From Thermoanaerobaculia bacterium (GTDB lineage Bacteria; Acidobacteriota; Thermoanaerobaculia; UBA5066), in contig JAJVIN010000025.1 of the NCBI GenBank assembly GCA_022071945.1, positions 1-64,000 of the forward strand: a DNA stretch of 64,000 bases, read 5' to 3'. Within the stretch, counting starts at the first letter, position 1. Each line of letters starts with the position of its first letter. A program made the translations under genes and the position numbers. The notes under the pieces were generated by a model. The model worked only from the letters and a program-made list of their open reading frames with translations. It had not been told where the DNA came from and did no database searches. Shown one piece after another: positions 43,919-53,101 of this stretch.

Positions 43919-45136
43919 ATGGCATCACAACCCGTAGAGGCCCCTTCCCACCCCACCCTCAGACCCGCCGCGGTGTTCGGATTCGCGCTCGTGCACGTCG
44001 CGGCCCTCGGTGTCTTTTTGGCCGGGTTCTCGTGGAAGGGCGTCCTGCTCTGCGTCGCTTCGTACTACGTGAGAATGTTCGCCATCACCGCGGGCTTCCA
44101 CCGCTACTTCGCGCACCGGACCTACAAGCTCGGCCGCATTCCCCAGTTTCTCCTGGCCTTCCTCGGTCAGACCGCGGCCCAGAAGGGCGTCCTCTGGTGG
44201 GCCTCCCTCCACCGCCACCACCACAGGTATTCCGATCAGCCCGAGGACATCCACAGCCCCATCCAGAGAGGCTTCTGGTGGAGTCACATGGGGTGGATCC
44301 TCGCGAAGGACTACGAAGAAACCGACCTGTCTCGAGTTCAGGACCTCGCGAAATTCAGAGAGCTCGTCTGGCTCGACCGGAATCAGTTCCTGGCCACGTT
44401 CGTCTACGCGCTCGGCTTCTACTTCGCCTTCGGCGCCACCGGACTCTTCTGGGGCTACTTTCTCTCCACCGTCCTCCTGTGGCACGGCACCTTCACGATC
44501 AACAGCGTGATGCACGTGTTCGGACGCCGCATCTGGAAGACTCCGGACCAGAGCCGGAACAGCTTCATCTTCGCGCTCGTCACGATGGGCGAGGGCTGGC
44601 ACAACAATCACCACCACTACCCGGGTTCCGCGTCGCAGGGCTTCCTCTGGTGGGAGTTCGACGCCACCTACTACCTCCTCTGGCTCGGCGAGAAGATCGG
44701 CTTCGTGAAGGGGCTGCGCCGGGTTCCCGAGAACATCCGGGAGATGGCCCGGTTCCTGAACTCCAGGAAGGCCCGGATCTCCGCCGCGGTGTCCAACGCC
44801 TTCGAATCCGCCTCCGGCCTCATGAACAACCGGATGGACGCGATGAACGAGCGAATCGAGAAGCTGACCCAGGAGTGGGCGGGCATGCAGGCCAGCCTGA
44901 AGCAGGCCGTCATTCAGAAACGCTCGGACCTGGAGCTCTCGTACGAGCGAGCGGCCCTCCGCCTGCAGGAGCTCCAGGCCGATTACCAGGCCGCGATGAC
45001 GCGGGCCGGAGAAGCCGCGGGAAAGCGTATCGACGAGATCACAGCCGAGATGGAACGAACCCGTCTGCAACTCCTCGAGTCGCTCGAGGCCCTGGTCGCC
45101 GCCGCCCACAGCCTGGCGGAGCCTTCACCCGCCTGA
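43919..45136 (+). CDS. Acyl-CoA delta-9-type fatty acid desaturase with coiled-coil tail
   Basis: A 405-residue integral di-iron desaturase. Three His boxes: HRYFAH (61-66), HRHHH (98-102) and HNNHH (near 228), with four or so TM helices between. This fits acyl-CoA or acyl-lipid delta-9 desaturases that set membrane fluidity. The last about 110 residues (from about 290) are a long charged helix with heptads, unusual for the family, which usually ends near 300. ATG 43919 has AGGAG 5 bases upstream. pepQ starts 16 bp downstream. Confidence 0.92.
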   Translation: MASQPVEAPSHPTLRPAAVFGFALVHVAALGVFLAGFSWKGVLLCVASYYVRMFAITAGFHRYFAHRTYKLGRIPQFLLAFLGQTAAQKGVLWWASLHRHHHRYSDQPEDIHSPIQRGFWWSHMGWILAKDYEETDLSRVQDLAKFRELVWLDRNQFLATFVYALGFYFAFGATGLFWGYFLSTVLLWHGTFTINSVMHVFGRRIWKTPDQSRNSFIFALVTMGEGWHNNHHHYPGSASQGFLWWEFDATYYLLWLGEKIGFVKGLRRVPENIREMARFLNSRKARISAAVSNAFESASGLMNNRMDAMNERIEKLTQEWAGMQASLKQAVIQKRSDLELSYERAALRLQELQADYQAAMTRAGEAAGKRIDEITAEMERTRLQLLESLEALVAAAHSLAEPSPA

Positions 45137-45152
45137 TCCGCAGGAGAAACTC

Positions 45153-46472
45153 ATGGACGCGACGACTCTCTACAACGACCACGTTTCCGAACGCCAGCGC
45201 AGGGCCGAGAAGGCTCTCGGCGAAACCGGGTATGACCGGCTCGTCCTTCACTCGGGCCGGCCGTTCACCTACTTCAGCGACGACCAGGACGCTGCGTTCC
45301 GGCGAACTCCGCACTTTGCGCACTGGACTCCCGTCGACGGTCCCGGCCACCTTCTGGCGATCGTGCCGGGAAAGCGGCCGCGGCTGATTCGTGTGAGTCC
45401 CAAGGACTTCTGGTACGCGCCGCCCGCGCCGGTCCCCGCCTTCGCGGCCGAGCCGTTCGAGATCGTCGATGTTTCGACCTCCGACGAGGCCTGGAAGGCC
45501 CTGGGGAATGGTTCCCCGCGGACCGCCTTCATCGGCGAGGCCGTCGACGAGGCCACCGCCCACGGAGTCCCCGCGGCGGACCTCAACCCGAAGCCCCTGG
45601 TTGCCCGCCTCGACTGGGACCGCTCCTACAAGACGGCCTACGAGGTCGAATCGCTTGCCGAGGCGGCCGTCATCTCGGTTCGCGGGTTCAAGGCGGCCGA
45701 GGCCTGCTTTGCAAGCGGCGGCTCCGAACGAGACGCCCATCTCGCCTATATCACCGCCTGTCAGGCCCTGGAAGCGGAGCTCCCCTACGTGACGATCGTC
45801 GGCTTCGACGACCGCTCCGCCACCCTCCACTACCAGGACAAGAGGAGCCGGGAGGCAGCTCCGGGCAAGGTCATGCTCGTCGACGCGGGCGTGACCGTGC
45901 GCGGATACGGATGCGACATCACCCGGACGTACACGAACCCGGACGCGGACCCCGTCTTCGTCGAGATCATCTCCCGGCTGGATGCCCTCCAGCAGCACCT
46001 CTGCGTGGCCGGACGCCCCGGACGGCCCTATCTCGATCTTCACGTGGAGGCCCACAGGAAGATCGCGGAGATCCTCGCCGAGACGGGCATCTTCAGCGTC
46101 CCGGCCGCCGAGGCCTTCGAGAAGGGCCTGACGCGGCCGTTCCTGCCCCACGGGCTCGGCCACTTCCTCGGAATCCAGGTGCATGACGTCGCGGGCCGGT
46201 ACCGCGACCGGGAAGGCAACCTCAACCCGCCGCCGCCGGAGTACCCCTACCTCAGGACGACGCGAACGATCGAAGAGGGGATGGTCTACACGATCGAGCC
46301 GGGCATCTATTTCATCCCGATGCTCCTGGCACCGTTCCGGTCGGGCCCTCACGCGGGCGCCTTCAACTGGACCCTCATCGACCGGCTCACCCCGTGCGGG
46401 GGCATCCGGATCGAGGACGACATCCACGTCACGGCCACCGAAAACCGGAATCTGACCCGGCCTGCCTTCTGA
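45153..46472 (+). CDS. pepQ: Xaa-Pro dipeptidase
   Basis: A 439-residue M24 metallopeptidase that splits Xaa-Pro dipeptides. The metal ligands are visible: VDAGVTVRGYGCDITRTY (two Asp), HGLGHFLGIQVHD, MVYTIEPGIYF and GIRIEDDIHV. Length and the N-terminal creatinase-like domain match bacterial PepQ. AGGAG at 45143-45147 lies 5 bases before the ATG. Probably in one operon with the desaturase gene. Confidence 0.94.
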   Translation: MDATTLYNDHVSERQRRAEKALGETGYDRLVLHSGRPFTYFSDDQDAAFRRTPHFAHWTPVDGPGHLLAIVPGKRPRLIRVSPKDFWYAPPAPVPAFAAEPFEIVDVSTSDEAWKALGNGSPRTAFIGEAVDEATAHGVPAADLNPKPLVARLDWDRSYKTAYEVESLAEAAVISVRGFKAAEACFASGGSERDAHLAYITACQALEAELPYVTIVGFDDRSATLHYQDKRSREAAPGKVMLVDAGVTVRGYGCDITRTYTNPDADPVFVEIISRLDALQQHLCVAGRPGRPYLDLHVEAHRKIAEILAETGIFSVPAAEAFEKGLTRPFLPHGLGHFLGIQVHDVAGRYRDREGNLNPPPPEYPYLRTTRTIEEGMVYTIEPGIYFIPMLLAPFRSGPHAGAFNWTLIDRLTPCGGIRIEDDIHVTATENRNLTRPAF

Positions 46473-46564
46473 AGCCGGTTTTCCAGGAGTCCGGGGCCCT
46501 CTTCGCGGGGCCTGCCGTGGAGTGGGCCTCGCGGGAGGTGGAAGCCGGCGGGCCCCTCCAGCCT

Positions 46565-47302
46565 TCAGGGTGAAGGCGTCGGAGTGACCTCGGCCTCGCC
46601 CGGTCCCCGGACCTCGGCCTCCCCCACGAAGGGAACGAACCGGACCGGCAGGACGCTCCGCTCCTTCACCCCCGTCGGAGTCTTCTCGATCACCTTCAGC
46701 TCCTGGTAGAAACCCCCGACCGGAATCACCATCCTCCCTCCCGGGGCGAGCTGATTCAGGAGCGGCGGGGGCACGTACTCCGGAGCCGCCGTGACGATGA
46801 TGCCGTCGAAGGGGGCGTCCTCGGGGAGGCCGTGGTAGCCATCCCCGACTCGAACCGTCACGTTCGTCAGACCGAGGGCCCTCAGCCTGTCCTCGGCCCC
46901 CTTCGCCAGCTCGGGCCGGATCTCCATCGTGTACACGTGCTTGGCCAGGAGGGCCAGCACCGCGGCCTGGTATCCCGATCCGGTCCCGATCTCGAGGACC
47001 TTCTCGGTTCCCTTCAGCTGGAGCTGTTCGGTCATGAACGCGACGATGTAGGGCTGGGAGATCGTCTGGCCGCTGCCGATGGGCAGGGGGTGGTCCTCGT
47101 AGGCAAAGGGCGCCTGGCCGGCCGGGACGAAGAGGTGACGGGCGGTCTGCCGCATGGCGGAAAGGACCCGTTCGTCCTTCACCCCCCTGGCGACGATCTG
47201 GGTCTCCACCATCTGGTTCCGGGCCTTCTGGGTCGGATCCCCCCCGGCCTCGCGGTCGCATCCTCCCGAGAAGACGGTTGCAAAGATCGACATAGAGAGC
47301 AT
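46565..47302 (-). CDS. pcm: Protein-L-isoaspartate O-methyltransferase with export signal
   Basis: Repairs L-isoaspartyl residues in damaged proteins using SAM. The 245-residue product has motif I VLEIGTGSGYQAAVLA, the PIGSGQTISQPYIVAFMTEQL substrate strand before it (begins near 75), and the C-terminal PVRFVPFVGEAEV signature. The N-terminus is a signal peptide with Cys after about 15 residues (FSGGCDREAGG), so it is probably exported and perhaps lipidated, although the lipobox is not ideal. ATG 47302 has GGAGGGGG at 47313-47320. A Pro/Thr tail ends the protein. Confidence 0.9.
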   Translation of the reverse strand: MLSMSIFATVFSGGCDREAGGDPTQKARNQMVETQIVARGVKDERVLSAMRQTARHLFVPAGQAPFAYEDHPLPIGSGQTISQPYIVAFMTEQLQLKGTEKVLEIGTGSGYQAAVLALLAKHVYTMEIRPELAKGAEDRLRALGLTNVTVRVGDGYHGLPEDAPFDGIIVTAAPEYVPPPLLNQLAPGGRMVIPVGGFYQELKVIEKTPTGVKERSVLPVRFVPFVGEAEVRGPGEAEVTPTPSP

Positions 47303-47437
47303 CACCCCCCATCCCCCTCCGCGCCCTCGCGGACCGGCACCTGTGAAGGACATCACAACTCCATTCTAGCGAGGGGCATGCCGGAGGGCGGGAAAAGCAG
47401 CGGTCTTCTGCCCACAACGGCGTTTAGAATCCGGCAA

Positions 47438-49966
47438 ATGCTGCCGGGAAACGGTGAAGCGTCACACCCGCGACTCATCGCGGGCCGGTTCCGCCTCGAG
47501 AACCGTCTCGGGCAAGGCGGTTTCGGGGCGGTCTACCGCGCCTCGGACGAGCTGTTGAGACGGCCCGTCGCCGTCAAGATGCTCCCGATTCCCGAATCCT
47601 GGCAGGAAGAGGACTATCAGCGCTTCCTCAGAGAAGCGAGGATTCTGGCCTCCCTCGAGCACCCCCACATCATCCGGATCTACGACGCGGGACAGACGGA
47701 AGCGGGTCCCTTCATCGTCATGCAGCTCGCAGCCGGTCCCTCCCTCTCCGCGCTCTGCAAGAACGGCCCCCTGGCTTTTTCGGTCGTCGCGGAGGTTCTG
47801 AAGCAGATTCTCGACGCTCTCACCTTCGCGCACTCCCGGGGCGTCATCCACCGCGACATCAAGCCCGGAAACGTCTTGTCAGAGAACGACGGACACTTCT
47901 ACCTCGCCGATTTCGGCCTCTCCTCTGCCCGGGACCTTTCCTCCATCGTCCCTTCCGGAGGGGCGGCCGGGACGCTCAACTACATGGCTCCCGAGTGTCT
48001 TCGAGGAGAGGTCTCCTCGGCGTCGGACATCTACTCCCTGGGCGTCCTCGCCCACCGGATCCTCCTCGGCCGGGAACGCTTTACGCCCTCGCCCGGCCAG
48101 CTGCCGGGCGTGACGCCAGCCGGCTTCGGATCAGCAGCCGCGGGGCTGCCGGCGCCGTTCGCCGGCCTCCTGACGTCGATGATGGCGCCTTTCCCCTCCG
48201 ATCGTCCCACCCCGGAGGAAGCACTCCGTGTCCTCCGATCGCTCCCGGTCCACGAGCAGGCCGGAGGCGAACTCGAGGAGAAGACCGTATCCCTGGGCGG
48301 CCCCCTCTTCCCCTCTTCCCAGCCGCGTTCCGCCGCCCCCAGCTCTTTCCTCGATCTCGGCGAGTCGGTCTTCGCGGTGGAACGGCTGGCGGAGGAACTG
48401 GAGTCCTGCCTGTCTTCCGGCGGCCCGCTGGACGCCGCCTTTCTCGAGAAGTTCGCACGGCTCCAGGATGGCTGCCAGAAGATCACGGCCAGCCTCGGGC
48501 AGCGAGAGGGCGACTCCGGCCGGCCTCCGGTTGAGGATCCCGCCTTCACCCAGGCGATTGTTCTCGAGACGAGCCGTTCCGTCCTGGATCTCCTCGAGCG
48601 CCTCACCGCCGCGTTCCAGAGGCACACGGACTCGCTCTCCGAGACCGGTGTCGCAGGTGGCATCCTGGCCCTCCAGCTCCACCGATTGCTGATTCCGAGG
48701 CTTTCCCGCAAGGGCCGCGACGCGCAGCCCGCGACGGAAAGCGAGGAGTTCTTCTTCGACGAAGGACCGGAGCAGGACGAGGAAGCCCGCCACGTGGACG
48801 ACCTTCGCTCGGGGCTGCTCTCCCCCGACGAGCTGACCCGGATCGACACGCTCCTCTCACTATCGGCAAAAGGGGCGGAGGCGCTCTTTCAGGTTCTCGG
48901 TTCGGCTCCGGCACAGGATCGTGCGCGGCTCCTGGCCTCGCTCTGGAGCCGGTGCGACATCCTGCTGATGCGGATGCGGACGGCAAGCCGTGCCTTTCTC
49001 GAGAGCATTCCATTCCTGACGCAGGACCCCGAATCCCGGAAGAAGTGGAGGCTTCTCTACGCGCTCTTCAAGAGGACGCCTTCGGGCGACTTCTGGGACA
49101 TCGACGCCGTGAGGTCCACGGTCGAGGACCTTGACGGGGCGGACCGCCGGGTCTTCTCGCGGTGCTTCCTTCTTCACCCGCACCCGGGGTTCAGGACCTA
49201 CGCGATCGAGGCGCTCGATCCAGGAGACGTCTGGGACTTCGTCCTCGAGGACTCGACCCCTCTCCCACGCCTTCTCGAACTCTGGAATGCCTTCGGGAAG
49301 CGGCTGCCGACGGGGTTCCGGAAGATCTTCTTCGTCTGCCTCAAGCACAGGATCGCCAGCCCCAGGTCCCCCGTGGATGCCCGCGCGGCATTCGAGTTCC
49401 TCGAGTCGTTCTACCGGCTCCCCTTCTTTCACGAGGACAGCTACTTCAGGATGCTGGAACAGGTGCAAGAGGAGCTCCAGAAGGCAGCCTCGGGGCTCGG
49501 AGTGGAAAGAGACCTCGACTCGGAATACTCGACGCTGATGAAGGAGTTCTTCTCGGCGCCGCGGAGCCGGGACGTTCCCGTCGAGGACTGGGCCACCGTC
49601 CCCCTTCCGATCCAGCGCCGGATCGCGCGGAAGGGGCACTTCCTCCGTCACTTCGTCTGCCATCCGGTCGATCCGATCGCCCTGGAGTGCCTGCCCCACC
49701 TCTTGAGGCTCGAGAGCGTGGCCCCCTACATCTCGATCTTCTCGATCAACTCCCGGGTCCTTCTCGAGCTCGCGCGCGACAGGCGGCTCTTCCAGTGGGA
49801 GGAGGCGCGATTCGCCCTCGTCTCCAACCCGAAGACGCCGTCCTCCGTCGTGGTCCAGTACATCTCGTTTCTGAGGCGCGACAACCTGAAGAAGCTCTCG
49901 GAATCACGCGAGAGCAACCAGTTCGCCCGCCAGTTCGCGGCCAAGCTCCTGGCCCGGCCAGGGTAG
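47438..49966 (+). CDS. Ser/Thr protein kinase with long uncharacterised C-terminus
   Basis: An 842-residue kinase. The Hanks domain (about 15-275) has GQGGFGAVY, Lys47 in VAVKML, HRDIKPGN (Asp140) and DFG (Asp158), so it should be active. There is no TM helix or propeller. The rest (about 290-842) is helical and without a recognised domain; it may be a HEAT-like solenoid (a run of DLRSGLLSPDELTRIDTLLSLSAKG is near 445 and more helices follow). Start chosen at ATG 47438, just before the kinase fold. It is divergent from pcm and convergent with the phosphatase gene at 50161. Confidence 0.88.
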   Translation: MLPGNGEASHPRLIAGRFRLENRLGQGGFGAVYRASDELLRRPVAVKMLPIPESWQEEDYQRFLREARILASLEHPHIIRIYDAGQTEAGPFIVMQLAAGPSLSALCKNGPLAFSVVAEVLKQILDALTFAHSRGVIHRDIKPGNVLSENDGHFYLADFGLSSARDLSSIVPSGGAAGTLNYMAPECLRGEVSSASDIYSLGVLAHRILLGRERFTPSPGQLPGVTPAGFGSAAAGLPAPFAGLLTSMMAPFPSDRPTPEEALRVLRSLPVHEQAGGELEEKTVSLGGPLFPSSQPRSAAPSSFLDLGESVFAVERLAEELESCLSSGGPLDAAFLEKFARLQDGCQKITASLGQREGDSGRPPVEDPAFTQAIVLETSRSVLDLLERLTAAFQRHTDSLSETGVAGGILALQLHRLLIPRLSRKGRDAQPATESEEFFFDEGPEQDEEARHVDDLRSGLLSPDELTRIDTLLSLSAKGAEALFQVLGSAPAQDRARLLASLWSRCDILLMRMRTASRAFLESIPFLTQDPESRKKWRLLYALFKRTPSGDFWDIDAVRSTVEDLDGADRRVFSRCFLLHPHPGFRTYAIEALDPGDVWDFVLEDSTPLPRLLELWNAFGKRLPTGFRKIFFVCLKHRIASPRSPVDARAAFEFLESFYRLPFFHEDSYFRMLEQVQEELQKAASGLGVERDLDSEYSTLMKEFFSAPRSRDVPVEDWATVPLPIQRRIARKGHFLRHFVCHPVDPIALECLPHLLRLESVAPYISIFSINSRVLLELARDRRLFQWEEARFALVSNPKTPSSVVVQYISFLRRDNLKKLSESRESNQFARQFAAKLLARPG

Positions 49967-50160
49967 CGGGCCCTCTCGAGAGCCGCACCTCCAGCCCGAA
50001 GGCCCTCTCGCGCAGACGCCGGGCCCCCCGAAAGCCGCCGCTCTCGAGGGTGGCCTGCCCGGCCACGCGGGAGAGCCGGGCCGGGTCGATTCCGACGGGG
50101 GTTTTCCCAAGGAACTCGAGGACCTCCGGCACCTACCTCCCGGCGAGGCCCGGACTCACG

Positions 50161-51858
50161 TCACAAGACCCGGGCGGTCAGGACGGTCTGATCGTCGTAC
50201 TGGGGAACTCCGCGGGTGAAGTCCGAAACGGCGTCGAAGATCTTCTGGGTGATCTCGACCGGCGGAGCCGCTCCGGCTTCGCGGACGCAAGCGATCAGGC
50301 GCTCCATCCCGAACTCCTCGTCGGTCGCGGTGTGCGCCTCGGTGATGCCGTCGGAGTAGAAAACGACGAGGTCGCCGCGCAAGAGCCGGACGCTCTCCTC
50401 GCGGTGCGTGACCTTCGGGAGCATCCCGATCGGCACGCCCGAGCTCGGCAGGAGCTCGAAGCCGTCGTCTCTCCAGAGAATTCCGGGGTTGTGCCCCGCG
50501 TTGACATACCGGAGGGTCCGGCTTTCGGGATCGAACATGCCGATCACGACCGTCACGAACTTCCGGGTGGAGCTGAACTGGATCAGGTGCTGGTTGATTC
50601 GCGAAACGAGCGCGGTCAAGGAGATTTCCGGGGTGTCGAGGAGCAGGTGGAGACAGGCGTGGAGCGTCGACACGAGAAGGGCGGCCGGCACCCCTTTTCC
50701 CGCCACGTCGGCCACGCAGAAGGCCGACTGCCCGTTGGGCAGGAAAAAGACGTCGTAGTAGTCGCCGCCGACCTGCCGCGTCGGCCGGTTGCCCCCGGAA
50801 AGCTCCAGACCCGAGAGGGGAGGCAGGTACTCGGGCAGAATCGCCCTCTGGATGGAGGCCGCGAGCTCGATCTCGCGCTCCATCCGCTCCTTCTCGACCG
50901 CCTGCCGGTGCAGGCGGGCGTTCTCCAGGGCGATCGCCGCCTGGTTCCCGAAGAGGGAGAGCGTGCGCGAGTCGGTCTCGCCGAAATCGTCCACGCCTCC
51001 CTGCCGGTTCTCCTTGTCGGCCACGACGAGAACCCCGATCAACTGGTTGTCGGACTCGATCGGAACCGAGAGGAGCTTCTCCGCCGGTGCCGAGGCGAAG
51101 GGCTCCGGACGTTCCTCGGGCTGGTTCGCCACGACGATCTCGCCGGGCAGAAGAAAGGCCTTTTCGGGAGTGATGAGAGGGCTGCCGAAGTGCTTCTGCA
51201 GGACGTGCTCCTCGAGCCGCCCTGGTTCCCAGACGATGAGCGTCCCGCTGCGAGCGTTCAGGAGCGAGATCGACTTGAGCAAGATGTCATCCGCGAGGGA
51301 CTCGAGGTCGAGCGTGCCGGCGATGGAGAGGCCGACGTCGTAGAGGCTCTCGAGCTCCCAGACGCGGTACTTCAGCTCGAAATCGGTCTGTCTCACCCTC
51401 TCCGCGCTTCTCACCCAGGCGAGGATCGAGGCGGCGTGGGCGACGACGGAGGCAAAGCCGGCGGGGTCCTCGGGTTCCGACTCCATGATCGAAAGCGCCA
51501 GGGTCTCGTCCCCCGCGATGAGGGGCACGACGCAGGCGTTTTCGCGGGCGCGGTCGGAACCGAAGAGCTGGGCTCCGACGTCGAGCGGCAAGACGTCCGC
51601 GTCGAGCTTTCCATCCGACAGAGGACGCGTGAGCGCGCGGAGAACCTCCGGCCGCGGGGCAAAACCCGCGGCCAGGGCCCGGGGAGACCGGCCCGACCCC
51701 AGGATGACACCCCGGGCCGCTCCCGCTCCCTCCAGCAGGGCCTTGAGAACCTCTCGAAGAAGAGAGTCGCCGCTCCCCTGCGGATCGATCGAGGCGAGGT
51801 GTCCGTGGGCCCCGATGATGTCCGCTCTCATGGCGGGGACTTCATTCCGCTTCGCCAC
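50161..51858 (-). CDS. RsbU/SpoIIE-like PP2C phosphatase with GAF sensor
   Basis: A 565-residue Ser/Thr phosphatase: an N-terminal GAF-like region (about 20-160), a second GAF (about 175-325), a coiled-coil linker (about 325-345) and a SpoIIE/PP2C domain (about 355-565) with metal sites VGGDYYDVF, VADVAGKG, FYSDGITEA and YDDQTVL. RsbU-type enzymes dephosphorylate the STAS antagonist to free it. GTG 51858 lies inside the end of the STAS gene (17-base overlap); ATG 51831 is the alternative. Same operon as the STAS and RsbW-like genes. Confidence 0.92.
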   Translation of the reverse strand: MAKRNEVPAMRADIIGAHGHLASIDPQGSGDSLLREVLKALLEGAGAARGVILGSGRSPRALAAGFAPRPEVLRALTRPLSDGKLDADVLPLDVGAQLFGSDRARENACVVPLIAGDETLALSIMESEPEDPAGFASVVAHAASILAWVRSAERVRQTDFELKYRVWELESLYDVGLSIAGTLDLESLADDILLKSISLLNARSGTLIVWEPGRLEEHVLQKHFGSPLITPEKAFLLPGEIVVANQPEERPEPFASAPAEKLLSVPIESDNQLIGVLVVADKENRQGGVDDFGETDSRTLSLFGNQAAIALENARLHRQAVEKERMEREIELAASIQRAILPEYLPPLSGLELSGGNRPTRQVGGDYYDVFFLPNGQSAFCVADVAGKGVPAALLVSTLHACLHLLLDTPEISLTALVSRINQHLIQFSSTRKFVTVVIGMFDPESRTLRYVNAGHNPGILWRDDGFELLPSSGVPIGMLPKVTHREESVRLLRGDLVVFYSDGITEAHTATDEEFGMERLIACVREAGAAPPVEITQKIFDAVSDFTRGVPQYDDQTVLTARVL

Positions 51859-52204
51859 GCAACCAGATCAGCGCCGGCTCGGAGGACGGGAACAACCTCG
51901 CGTACTGGGCCAGGCCCATGATGTGGAAGGTCTTCTCGATCGTCGGCGTCAGGTGGCAGAAGGCGAGCCGCCCCTCCTTCTCGAGGACCTTCTCGAGGAT
52001 GTCGAGGAGGATGGAGATCCCGATGGAATTGACGATCTTGGTCTTCTCGAGATCGAGCAGCAGCCGGGTGACCCCCTCGTCCATGAGCGTGTAGGCGCGG
52101 CGGGCAATCTCCTCGCCACCCGTGTTGTTGATGTAGCCGTCGGTCTTGAGCACCGCGATCGATGGACCTGGCCTCTCGACAGAGACCTTGAGCGTCTCAC
52201 TCAT
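51842..52204 (-). CDS. STAS-domain anti-anti-sigma factor (RsbV-like)
   Basis: A 120-residue single-domain antagonist. Predicted phosphorylation site is Ser60 in IVNSIGIS, the position phosphorylated by RsbW-type kinases; DGYINNTGGEEIARRAY and LAFCHLTPTIEKTF are typical of the fold. Phosphorylated form would be inactive and dephosphorylated form would bind the RsbW-like kinase encoded just upstream. It starts 4 bases after that gene ends and overlaps the phosphatase gene. Confidence 0.93.
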   Translation of the reverse strand: MSETLKVSVERPGPSIAVLKTDGYINNTGGEEIARRAYTLMDEGVTRLLLDLEKTKIVNSIGISILLDILEKVLEKEGRLAFCHLTPTIEKTFHIMGLAQYARLFPSSEPALIWLRGEAE

Positions 52205-52208
52205 TGCG

Positions 52209-52640
52209 TCACCGGTACTTCCTCATGAGGATCCTGGTTCCACGGTCGTTGCTTTCAATCTTCACGTCGTCCATCAGGCTCTCGATGATCTTCAGGCCCC
52301 AGCCCCGCTTGCGGTCGGATTTCAGCTTGGCCGCCAGATCCGGCAGCGGGATCTTCGCCGGATCGAATCCTCGACCTCCGTCGAGGACCGCGATCTGCAG
52401 GAAAAGGCGCCCGTCGTCCTCGTCGGCGACGAAATCCAATTCCACCCGCCGGTCCGGGGTGTGACTGTGCTCGAAAGCATTGATGCAGGCCTCGACAACG
52501 GCCATCTTCATCTCGTCGATCTTGTCGCGTCCCATGTCGAGCCACTCGCCCAGGGCTGTCACCTGGGCGGTCGCCGCGATCTCCATGTCTGGAGCGACTG
52601 GAATCGAGAGATGCAGTTCTCTCCGCTCGAACCCTTCCAT
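52209..52640 (-). CDS. RsbW-like anti-sigma factor/serine kinase
   Basis: A 143-residue GHKL ATPase: N-box EACINAFEHSHT (near 50), GGRGFDP and GWGLKIIESLMD boxes. In partner switching it phosphorylates the STAS protein and binds a target (sigma factor in Bacillus, other proteins elsewhere). No sigma factor gene is next to it, so the target is unknown. ATG 52640 is preferred; the codon before is TTG. First gene of the three-gene module. Confidence 0.92.
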   Translation of the reverse strand: MEGFERRELHLSIPVAPDMEIAATAQVTALGEWLDMGRDKIDEMKMAVVEACINAFEHSHTPDRRVELDFVADEDDGRLFLQIAVLDGGRGFDPAKIPLPDLAAKLKSDRKRGWGLKIIESLMDDVKIESNDRGTRILMRKYR

Positions 52641-53101
52641 CAAAAGACGGACCCCGCTCAGAAAGTCAGTAAAGCCCGGAATACCCTGAAGACAACCGGG
52701 GGGATCTTACCTGACGCGGAGAGCGCGCCCAAAAAGAGCGCCTGAGAGGAAACCACGGCGAGGAGACCCCACGGGGCAGCCTCGAGGACAGCGGAGTCCC
52801 GCCAGGACCTCACGCTCCCTTCAGCAATGTCGGTTCCGTGTGCCACGCTCGCGGACGCTCTCATCTCGTTCCTCCCACGCCTGTGTCCGCAAGTCTCAGG
52901 CCAACGGGGGAATCCCCCACAAAATTGATCACAAACACTTGATATGGAATAGCTTAGTGTGATGAGGACCCGGAAGGACACGGAAGCCACGCAGTGTGAC
53001 AATTCGCCACATTTCCCGGCGAGCCGAGAAAGGAGGCCGGATGAAGCCCTCTCCCCATGCGTTCCCCGGGCACAAGCGCGGCAGAATGCCACACTGTGTC
53101 T
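52641..53101. other. 461-bp intergenic region between regulator and partner-switch operon
   Basis: AT-richer than its surroundings around 52920-52960. It must hold the promoter of the partner-switch operon. Several TGTG/CACA half-sites occur (tgtgacaattcgccaca near 52996; gccacactgtg near 53087), which could bind a regulator but do not match a known spacing. No sigma54 site with the right GG-10-GC spacing; one near 53091 is off by one base. No gene. Confidence 0.5.

Noticed and set aside
52910..52924. gggggaatccccc palindrome in the intergenic region
   Set aside because: The 6-bp arms have a 1-base centre, so no hairpin can form, and it is not placed at a gene start.
53075..53100. TGGCATTCTGCCGCGC on the minus strand as sigma54 promoter for the partner-switch operon
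   Set aside because: GG and GC are 9 (or 11) bases apart instead of 10, and it lies about 450 bases from the operon.
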